A stretch of DNA of 64,000 nucleotides, taken from Pezizomycotina sp. ARF18 (taxonomy: Eukaryota; Ascomycota). The notes under the pieces were generated by a model. It was given only the letters and a program-made list of their open reading frames with translations, did not search any database and was not told the origin of the DNA. Positions 55,886-64,000 of this stretch are shown piece by piece (positions within the stretch are counted from its first letter, which is position 1; each line of letters starts with the position of its first letter). Location of the stretch: positions 36,349-100,348 of the forward strand of contig AZLU01000150.1 in NCBI GenBank assembly GCA_002224055.1, in the 5' to 3' direction. Made by a program: the position numbers and the translations under genes.

Positions 55886-56877
55886 TTGCTGACAAAAATT
55901 GTTACTATTTTTTTTTTTTTTTTCAGCTCTGCCGAAATATCAAGTTGTCATAAAAAAAATGGACAATCTCGAATTAATCCTTCAAAAAGATTTAGGAAAT
56001 ACATAATCACACCATTTAGCACAACTTCAGCTACTCTCTTTACTGGTAGATCCTCTAAACGGTCTCAGCGGACGATATTATCTTCAAGTTTAGGAGGTTG
56101 GACCAGTCTATTTAAAATAGACTCCATTTCTAATGAGATCCTTCTCAGAACATTCGGTTACTTGTCATACTGGGACCTCAAGGTTGCCGTCCCTCTCTTC
56201 AACAAGCATTTTCGCCATTTAATCAACAAGAAGACCAGCTTTGGCGCTCTTGACAAAGTTCTCTTCCACGACCGTCCTCAGGATCGTAGCGTGGATTAAC
56301 TAAAAACGATCAATTTCACCATACACCCGCTATTTGCCTGTTGTTCATTGGTAGAATCACTGACGGTCGAATATCCTAAGCCGGTGCACAAGGACCATCA
56401 AATGCATTGGGACCTCTCTTTCTTATCGGAAAACGCGACGTCGCCGGCGTTTCCACTCTCGGCCTCGGGTATTACCACAATCATGTCAAATTCTTGTATC
56501 TTGAAACCGGCCAAACGGATCACACGGATGGGATCCAGTCACTGTCGGAGATGTCCTCGTTGCGGTTAAGGAGGAACTATTCAAAAACAATGCTGCTCTT
56601 CACTCGGTCGTTTACAAGAAATCCGAAGGCTTTCCGTGTATCGGGTTAGGAACCTTCGCTACATACCGACCCCGAACACCCGTTTAAAGTCAAACCGTCC
56701 TTGAAGCATCAGACTTACCTCGTGCAAACTATGAATGATATCGAAATCGATCATGAATATGGCGAACCACTTTTAACACACAGGACGGAGAAGTTTGAGT
56801 ACAGCTCTGAGAGGGCGAAGCAACTAGGATTGAAACCGTATAACTCTTCGGGCCAGCCTATTTTCGTTAGGTTTTGA
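55886..56877 (+). CDS. F-box protein with DUF6699-like tail (FB6)
   Basis: An N-terminal basic region precedes the F-box: IDSISNEILLRTFGYLSYWD, then LKVAVPLFNKHFRHLINKK. After one shift at 56297, INFTIHPLFACC, HWDLSF, and, in another frame, WDPVTVGDVLVAVKEELF. The HP-L...WDL...VTVGDVL order is that of the fungal DUF6699 domain. The last block ends SGQPIFVRF and stop 56875-56877. About 320 residues. The exact start is unclear; a poly-T run lies at 55906-55923. F-box fused to DUF6699 would be an SCF adaptor with an uncharacterised recognition domain. Confidence 0.6.
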
Positions 56878-57745
56878 TGGATAAGACAAAGGAAGGAAGG
56901 TGAGGTCTAGCTTAGGAGAACATTCTTACGATGGATGAAGATCTTACCACGAAGCGAAGTCCAAAAGTAGAGGCAGATATTACAAAACTAAAGTTCTGAT
57001 CAGAGAAGCATTAGGGACATGTTAATTTAACAGGGGATAAGAATACTTCAGGTTGCCATTAATTCAAGGTGGTCATGTCCTAGTAAAAAGCAGTCTCCGT
57101 CACTATGTAAAGACCTTCAAACAAAAAATTTTCTATACTTCTTGAGCAAACTTCTCAAAAACCACCGCGTTACATCAAAGAGAATAGCCAAGGTTCAAGA
57201 GTCCAGTAAGCTGACGAACTTTGCCGCTATTAGCATAATCTGACTGGTCTCTATGCGCTATCTAACTCCGGAGAAAAACGCTTCCGTGGATGTTCGGAGC
57301 ATTTCAGCTTTCCCATAACCATAAAATCGAACATTCGAAGATATCACTTTTTCGCAGTAACACCAGCCTACCCGGTCGCAACGAATACCTTATCGCCGCA
57401 CGGACGACGATTTGGAATATGCATATGCATTTATAGCACTTAGGTCTGTTTCACCATCGGCAACCTGGTCGGCAAAGGCCAGGGCGGAGCCGCCTGTAGC
57501 TAGCTACAAATAGCGGTGAGATGGTGGCTGGGGCCTATGCATTGGCGGGTGAAACCACAAAGATCAAAATTTTACCGGATGTTTGGTGATCTCAGATCCC
57601 CAAAGCTCCAATACCAAGAAAATAAACCTCCACGGAACTTGGAAGCGTTTTCCACAACCTCACTGTCGTGATGAACATATCCCTTCTAGCAGCGGACAGA
57701 TAATTATACGGAGATAAATTTGAGATCAGATCGTGATGAAAAGGG
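56878..57745. other. intergenic, no gene seen
   Basis: Upstream region of the cupredoxin gene; no gene-like frame on either strand. Confidence 0.5.
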
Positions 57746-57753
57746 TATATAAG
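57746..57753 (+). promoter_or_regulatory. TATA box of cupredoxin gene
   Basis: TATATAAG, 188 bp before the start codon; a pyrimidine/AC-rich leader follows. Confidence 0.45.
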
Positions 57754-57933
57754 ACGGTTTGAACGGCGCTGCATCTACTTTTCTTTCCAGATCAAACTCA
57801 TCATCCTCTGTTAATAGTTACAAAACCCAGCACAATCTGTATAAAACTCAAATTTTCTCTTCTTTCCTACTTTCATTACCTTAAAAACTACGATCGCTTC
57901 ACCTTGGGGCCCTAAATCAATTACATACCAAAA

Positions 57934-58506
57934 ATGAAGTTCACAACCGCTTCCGTTGTCGCCATTCTCGCGGCTGTCGTCTCTTCAGCTCCAGAACCGG
58001 GCTACTACGGTCAACAGTACTGGCGCCGGTAACCGTCACCAAGACCGTCCATACAACCCATACCGTCTGCCCTTACACGACGCCTTCTCACAGCAACGCC
58101 CACCCAAGCCTAAGCCACGCACACGTCGCCGTAGGCTCCGCCGACGGCAAAACCCTCGCCTACAGCCCCCCATACGTCCACGCAAAGAAAGGCGACGTCG
58201 TGTGCTTCGAGTTCCTCGCGAGGAACCACACAGTCACGCAATCAGACTTTGATACGCCGTGCACGGCGCAGAATGACGGATTCAAGACTGGCTTTGTGCC
58301 GAATCTGGAGGAAAGGCGCCGGGACCGAATAAGGAGTTTATTGTCGGCGATGACACCAAGCCTGTTTGGTTCTACTGCGGACAGAAGATGCCGAAGCCCC
58401 ACTGCGGTGGCGGGAACTCCATGGTCTTCGCGGTTAACCGCCGAGTTATGGAAACACTTTCCAGAAGTTCCAGGAGAAGGCGAAGGCGTTCCAGCCGAAG
58501 CCTTAA
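57934..58506 (+). CDS. extracellular cupredoxin-like protein
   Basis: The signal peptide MKFTTASVVAILAAVVSSAP is followed by PVTVTKTVHTTHTVC, HVAVGSADGKTLAYSPPYV, AKKGDVVCFEFLARNHTVTQ and SDFDTPC. Then, in the next frame, NKEFIVGDDTKPVWFYCGQK, PHCGGG and MVFAVN, and a Lys/Gln tail ending at 58506. The His of NHTV, the Cys of FYC, the His of PHC and the following Met are the expected type-1 copper ligands of fungal extracellular cupredoxins. About 190 residues. Four shifts (near 58027, 58310, 58395, 58430). Likely secreted or GPI-free wall protein; many relatives are induced on hosts or surfaces. Confidence 0.8.
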
Positions 58507-59098
58507 GTGTGCTTCAATGCAAAATACTTGCAAATGCTAATACCGGCGTACAATAGCACCCCGGCGAATTTGCATGATAAGTTAGACTTAAAATTGGTCG
58601 GGATATATATGTTTCTTGTTTTCGTGCAAAGGCGTTGTTCATAGACTGTAAATTAGTTATTACTCCCGTGAGTAGCCCTATAGAATTTTAGAAAACACGC
58701 ACTGTTTGTGTAGAATTGATATTAGCCATTGAAGATACATAATACATCTGAAATTAAAGTTTAACTCTGTTATTGTCTGAAAAATGCAAACTTGAAAATC
58801 TGACATATTTTCGCAAGGACGGTTCGGTTATGATCAAGTTGAAGCGCCTGCACATGCAGTCTGAATGAAAATCAACTTCGCGATGCTACATTAGCCCCAC
58901 TGTCGAGCGGACCATGATATCAACTCCTAACACAAAATTCCTATTGAGATTAAAAGCCTGGATCTCTTCACAGCTGAATCGATCCCTGTCACTGCATCGT
59001 CTGTTTTTCAGCCGTCAGAGCCTAGACTCCAGCTAGTCGAGATGAACAACATGAGTGACGAAATTTCGGATTATTCAACGCCGCAGTGTTAAGAATCC
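58507..59098. other. intergenic, no gene seen
   Basis: 3' flank of the cupredoxin gene and 5' flank of the next; no gene-like frame. Confidence 0.5.
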
Positions 59099-59106
59099 TA
59101 TAAATA
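59099..59106 (+). promoter_or_regulatory. TATA box of the 59.3-kb gene
   Basis: TATAAATA, 188 bp upstream of the ATG at 59287. Confidence 0.45.
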
Positions 59107-59286
59107 CGGCGTTAATCCTCTACAACGTCGTCTCTTCAAAGTTTAAGCCTAAGATATCGTTCTCTACTCAACGCAGACCTGTCACTCAAATATCCTCGTA
59201 TTTCCTGTAAACCCAACGCCAGAGATCGTTCTGGTAGGCAAATTTGCAAGTTTAGTTAATTGTGCCAGCCGTGTTCCGTCGCCAAC

Positions 59287-60021
59287 ATGTCGGATCCTTA
59301 TAACCCGATCGTACAAGAAACAGTGAAGGACATCCAGGTCCTCGCAGAGAATAATTACAGACTCCAAGTTGCAAAATCGTATCGTATCCAGGAGCTAAAG
59401 CTGTCTTCAACGTGGTTTACGTATCGCTACCGCTAGCCCCAGAAATGAGTATTGTATGGACGGCGAAATATGCTCTCAATTTCACAACTCAAATTCCGGC
59501 TTCAGGATCCCAGCGACATTCGAGGTGAATGGCAACCTTGCGAGATTGGTCAATCCTATGACCTTGACGGAACGGGCATGTGGGTCGCCAACGAGAAGAA
59601 CCCCAACGCGGATAAAAATTCTCTCAACATCGGGTCCAACGGATTCGGGCCCTTAACGTCGTGATTGGACCCTGGGGACGAGCATTATATGCCTGTAGTA
59701 CTCTGATTCTTTTTTTTTTTTTTTTTTTAAATCATGTTTCGGGTGATCTCTGCTAATCAGTCGATCGCCCCGTATCTCAGATCTATGTTAACCCGACCAA
59801 ACTCCTAAAGAATGGGTTCGGATCGTATCAACCCAAACAATCCGTCCAGTTGTGGTTTCAGGATGGCGAATTTGCGAGCATATGATATCAAAGTCTCAAT
59901 AACACCGGTGGAGGAGTTTGATATGAGCCAAGCTCAGAAGCATTACTTCCGCTATGACGCAGACAAAGGGATATGGCTTAATCAGAATACGCCGTTTGAT
60001 GAAGAGCAAGGGAAGGAGTAA
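59287..60021 (+). CDS. hypothetical beta-rich protein
   Basis: MSDPYNPIVQETVKDIQVLA opens an exon continuing, after a shift near 59380, as AKAVFNVVYVSLPLAPEM, WTAKYALNFTTQIPASG, GEWQPCEIGQSYDLDG and NIGSNGFGPL. A candidate intron starts near 59697 (GTAGTA), crosses an 18-base poly-T and ends CTCAG at about 59780. The last exon has YVNPTKLLKNGFGSYQ, SVQLWFQDGEFAS and YDIKVSITPVEEFDM, stop at 60021. The alternating strands and SVQLWF motif suggest a beta-sandwich of the lectin/cytolysin-like sort, but I cannot assign a family. Confidence 0.5.
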
Positions 60022-60462
60022 CAGATAGGGCCTTAATGTAATCTAATGACGGTGTTGGGTTCAGAGATCGTATATTCCACGCTGAGATTGAAGTTCTGCA
60101 CCATGAATAGCTACGTCAAGGGCCCACGGGAAGGGTTTTAGTTCTTTTATAGCTTCATGATCGACCCCTAGTACTAAGATTAGCATCTATAATCATATTA
60201 TTCTACCTTTTTCTCATAAGAAATATTCCTGTCGGGCTTCGTCAACAGCGGTGATTGAAAGCGACAACCCCGTTTCTTCTGCTCAGCCACAATTGTTTGT
60301 GCCGCGCCACAATGTTCTGATCACGCCACGTTTGAACCTAAACTCGGTTCTGAAAACCGCATTTATAAGACTCAATGTCCATCCTTTCACGGCAGCGTTC
60401 GGCAGACGCGTTCGCAAAATCCGCAGCAATAAAACCTCTTGAGCACCGAGCTATCCTACGCG

Positions 60463-61428
60463 ATGTCGTCTGCAGCTCCAACAATTATTTTCGCCTTCGG
60501 ACCAGGAGAATCGTTTTTCTTCTACAGCCCGGGAAGGAAATACAGTAAGTCCTCGAGGTTTATGGCTCCAAGATTACACATCAGAGCGTGGCTGACTTCT
60601 TGCGTATAGTCACCGAACCAACTCAGCGTTCACGTAACGGTTCCCCCAAAGTTGAAAATACCGTTCAGTGTCGGTTTGGGTCCAGGAGACAACGAGTACG
60701 CCGCGTTTTACATTAATACGGAACATGGCTTTCAGTATTCGATGAGTTACGCGGCTCCTTTTTAGCCTCTCTCGGCTTTGAGTCCGCGATGTGCTGATTG
60801 CCGTATTGGAAAAACAGACTTTCCCAATACGCGACGTTGCAACCGGTCGTAGATTTTCTCGTCCCCAATTCCGGAGGATGGCCAGTCGCTCATCCAGAGT
60901 CGTTTGGTATTGGGCCCCTCAAAACATTTATCGCCATAACGCCATCTGCCATCCGTACGGCCCGGAATACGCGCTCTCAGCGTCGTTTCTCGCCATGATG
61001 GAATCACGGTCGGCGGCAGCGCCAAGGATGACTGAAGCTGCACTGGGTACAACGGCGCGTGGTGGTGCGCTTAGCCGATGGGCATTGCCAGTGGAATTTT
61101 GCCAGTGGTACACGGAGCTGGAGGCGATCCTGAATAGCGCGCGCGATACGGATCAGGAGTATAAATGTAGTTTATTCCGAATTCCCAATTCTCGGGAATT
61201 TATATCTGACAGAAAGAGGTATATATTCCTGGCCCTCTCGCCTTACAGTGCGGAGCATTATTTTATTGTTTACGAGGGAAGAAGGTACATCACTCGCTAC
61301 CAGCAGAGTTCGCGAAGCTGATACAACCAGCAATTGCGGAATATTTAGAAACACCGAGTCAACCACAGCCTGCTGAAAGCCTGGAGGCGGATGATGATGT
61401 GCCTCCACCGTATAACGTTCTTAGCTAG
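60463..61428 (+). CDS. hypothetical beta-repeat protein with C-terminal PPPY motif
   Basis: MSSAAPTIIFAFGPGESFFF (60463), an intron at 60545-60609 (GTAAGT to TATAG, 65 bp), then NQLSVHVTVPPKLKIPFSVG, LGPGDNEYAAFYIN and SMSYAAPF. After a shift at 60765: VLIAVLEKQTFPIRDVATG, QWYTELEAILNSARDTD, YIFLALSPYSAEHYFIVYEG, LPAEFAKLIQPAIAEYL, ending DDDVPPPYNVLS, stop 61426-61428. Repeated G-P-G/L-S-P modules with a short display strand recur about every 50-60 residues, as in a fungal family of unknown function with terminal PPxY. PPxY recruits WW-domain proteins such as Rsp5/Nedd4 ligases. About 300 residues. Confidence 0.55.
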
Positions 61429-61643
61429 TATATCAGTACGCTGCATTTTCGTAGCTCGAGAATGAAAAGGAAAGAACGGGGCTTCGCCTAGTGGTATAAA
61501 TATTGAGCTGTGAAAATGACCTATCTACCTCTCTTCAAATAAAACACGATTTCTTGACTGGATCGATGGATATATACTCAAGCGTAAAAAAAATAAAAAA
61601 ACAGTAGCAGGAGGAAAGTTCACAAAGAGATATACAAGCAGGG

Positions 61644-61945
61644 ATGTTCTGTACCTCTTCCGAAACACTGTCTTTCTCTAGCCTTACTCCTCCGTTTAAG
61701 TTCAAGCTTAAGGTTAACGCAGGGAGAGGACATCGTACTCAAAGTCTGTGATAACCAAGTTATTTTCGATATAACGATGATTAACCATGATATCGCCTCG
61801 CTCTGGATACTGCCAACTTTGTTTCCGGTCCCGATATCAAAATTGAGTTGGAGATTCCCATGAAGATCTAAGCCGGGATGGCTATGGCCATAGTTACCTT
61901 CCTGTGACCTTTTGGTACAACACGAACCAGCCGTACGAATCTTGA
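61644..61945 (+). CDS. small hypothetical beta-rich protein
   Basis: MFCTSSETLSFSS, FKFKLKVNAG, then DIVLKVCDNQVIFDITMINH, FVSGPDIKIELEIPM, and GHSYLPVTFWYNTNQPYES with the TGA 61943-61945. Three frames joined by one-base shifts, about 98 residues. The pattern of short strands resembles its neighbours at 59.3 and 60.5 kb. No signal peptide. Confidence 0.4.
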
Positions 61946-62039
61946 TATATCTCGACGGTTAATTTGAATATGAAAACGGAACGTTTCCAAGATCGATCGC
62001 ACTCATCTGATGGAAGATCGGATTGCTTAAACCATAGGT

Positions 62040-62275
62040 CGTTTTCATGCATCTCCCTCAGTACGTCCACGTACTTGTTCTGCCTTTAAGGATCTCCAAG
62101 GCCGACACGAAACTTCGTGTCGGAACTATCCACTCGACAAGAAATATCATTCTTGCCCCAATAAATATCGACAAAGTATCCTCCTCAGAGCCTCGTCCCC
62201 AGAGCCCTCGTCCTCAGAGCCCTCCTCAGAGCCCTCGCCTCGAGTTCTCGATCTGACGAATCCAGATTCTTAACT
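62040..62275 (+). CDS. possible Ser/Pro-repeat hypothetical protein
   Basis: A frame reading SVRPRTCSAFKDLQGRHETS, YP-LDKKYHSCPNKYR and a tail of S-S-P-E-P / S-S-S-E-P repeats ends near 62275. It may be a last exon of the gene at 61644, since CTCAG precedes it. Another frame over the same DNA starts at 62047. Confidence 0.25.
62180..62235. repeat. CAGAGCCCTCGTCCT-type minisatellite
   Basis: Three to four imperfect units of 12-15 bp. Confidence 0.7.
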
Positions 62276-62278
62276 GAT

Positions 62279-62765
62279 TCATCCGCGACCATGTCCTCTT
62301 CTTGTTGATAATGTGTTCTCTTTCCAGGGATAGCGGAAGTTATATCCTTGTCGTAAAGCAGAAGGGTCGTTCGAGTTGATAAGCGTCTTAACCATCACGC
62401 GTTTGGCCAATTCCAGCGCCGATGTTGGTGCTTCAAAAGGTATTTCATGTCCCTTAGGTCCCGATACCATTCGCCCTTGTCATTTCCCTTGCGAGCCCTT
62501 TCTATTCGACTGGAAGATGTATCATGAAAAGGAAGTTGTATTGTCTGAGGTAAGACAAGAGGATGCATTGTCCGCATATATGGAAACTCAGCCAGACTAT
62601 TCCCCGTCCGTCTTCCGTTAGAGGGCGGACCCAAAGGAAGCAGCCCGGAGCGATTTCCGAACCCTCTAGGGTATTATAACAAAGCAGAGCGGATGGAGTA
62701 TCCTCATGGTGTTCGTTGTATACAAACCCCCATTTACCTAACCCTGTTAGGGTAACACCCGTCAA
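62279..62765 (-). CDS. possible hypothetical protein, fragmentary
   Basis: Minus-strand pieces: MTGVTLTGLGKWGFVYNEHH and CYNTLEGSEIAPGCFLWV from 62765, then SALELAKRVMVKTLINSNDP and YNFRYPWKENTL ending at 62279. They could be one protein of about 150 residues with two frame shifts. No domain recognised, and the plus strand is open in part too. Confidence 0.25.
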
Positions 62766-64000
62766 ACCCGTGATCTGCGAGTGGTGGGAAATACAGTCTC
62801 ATCGACTAAGCTTTTATACAATTCGTCAAAGGCTACTGTCGCTTGCTTCTCTCTATTGCCTACTCCAGTAATCACTTCTGGCTAGCATCCTCCCCAGCGG
62901 TTATTCCTTTGTTCGATGGATCGGTTTCTTCAGTATTCTTCTTAGTGCCCCACTCTTTCCATCCAGACATGCCGGCGCAATGGAGCTAACCGACATTGTT
63001 ACGTGCATCTGAGGGTCTCAGCCGCCTGAGTAATGATAACTATTTATGACAAAGAAATTTAGAAAGAAAGAGAAGCAAGAAAAAGATGGGGGAGGCGCCG
63101 CGAGGAGGGAGAGGGGTGTGTGATTTCGTTTCGCAATCTCAATAGGCTTCAGTGACATACATTGGGGAACTCACATTTGACGAACCTTTTTTTTTTTTTT
63201 CTTTCTTTTTTTTTTCTTCTTAATTTTCGAAAGATTCAAATCCCTAGAAACCTTCGCTTCGTGGCGGCTAGTTCTAAGATAAAGACAAATCAATAAATGA
63301 CGGAAGAGAAAAGCTAGAATTGGCATTAGAGATCAAGCTTGTGAGAGTAGGCCATGGGCCACGAGCAATCCGTGGAAACCGTATCCTTGCGATACCGTTC
63401 TTTGATTTCTGCATCTTTATGGCCCTCCCTCTTCAAAGAGCACCATGATTGCGGTTTCATCTTCTCTCTTTGGTGTGAATGCAAGAATTCTTTATGGGGT
63501 TGATCAATGTCGTTTGAACTTCAAAGGCGGTTAAACAAATAATAATGAAAGATGTTACAAAGTGGAACGTAATGTGCATGTTCCATCCAGAAGGCACTCC
63601 AAGTTTAGAGGAAAGATCCCGGATCTAGAGTTAAGCCATCGTCCACTTTCAGAGAGTCTCGGCAGGCTTGAGGCATGCGGTTTTTTCCCGCATCTATTGG
63701 CCCCAAATTTGATTTGATGTGATGTTATTTAAACTTCCGCCTAGTTTCATACTTTTCGATGGTTTCCCCGCCTAAAAAGATAGCTAAATCCTTCATAATT
63801 GGTTATACTATTCTTCAACACAGGCGGGGAAGCCACACCTACCATTCTACTTCGAGATGGTTCGCCCCATACTATTCTCATGGGATCCTTGAACAAGTGC
63901 TTCTCTAGTATTTACACGGGTATCGACATGTAAACGAAGACCAAGAGCGTTAAACTACGAAAAATGACCAATATGCCTGGCAACAAACCTATGCAAATGT
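62766..64000. other. no gene seen
   Basis: 1.2 kb with purine tracts (63052-63120) and T-rich tracts (63185-63220); no gene-like frame. Confidence 0.5.

Overview
The window looks like nuclear DNA of a filamentous ascomycete (Pezizomycotina). The evidence is short spliceosomal introns (about 40-105 bp) with GTAAGT-type donors and CTAAC-type branch points, typical fungal families (F-box proteins, a fungal-type aminoglycoside-phosphotransferase-like kinase, a MYND finger, an extracellular cupredoxin, a rhodopsin-like 7TM protein, small secreted proteins), and transposon copies whose stop codons suggest repeat-induced point mutation (RIP). No genus can be named from sequence alone.

Layout. 0-5 kb: a small cysteine-rich secreted protein, then AT-rich DNA with microsatellites and short dispersed repeats. 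5-13 kb: an F-box gene, an APH-like kinase, a Q/A/P/D-rich protein and a 7TM protein. 14-21 kb: a zinc-knuckle/coiled-coil gene (ZK1) and three related F-box genes. 21-26 kb: a second cysteine-rich secreted protein, an orphan gene, a gag-only copia-type retrotransposon with intact target-site duplication, and another F-box gene. 26-37 kb: three more zinc-knuckle genes (ZK2-ZK4), a Ser/Pro-rich gene and a hypothetical gene. 37-40 kb: an internally deleted Fot1/pogo-like transposon and a Tc1/mariner-type MITE. 40-46 kb: a same-strand array of four related secreted proteins. 46-57 kb: a decayed zinc-knuckle locus (ZK5), a MYND-finger gene, a pair of orphan paralogues, ZK6, and an F-box gene with a DUF6699-like tail. 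57-63 kb: a cupredoxin and several small orphan genes. The last 1.2 kb holds nothing I can call.

The most interesting content is a multigene family (ZK1-ZK6 plus one relic). Members begin with Cys-Trp-Asn-Cys-Trp zinc knuckles, continue through a long disordered middle, and end in a coiled coil carrying an R-L-x-x-L-E motif. Two members are divergently transcribed from one intergenic region. The second notable locus is the tandem array of secreted proteins flanked by transposons.

Caution: nearly every gene changes reading frame once or more inside clearly conserved protein. Where family motifs show the expected base, the change is a one-base gain or loss in a homopolymer. Two 133-bp tandem copies differ by one-base indels before any substitutions. 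This fits uncorrected sequencing error at least as well as mass pseudogenisation. Gene entries therefore give outer limits and say where the frame shifts; they are not clean ORFs.
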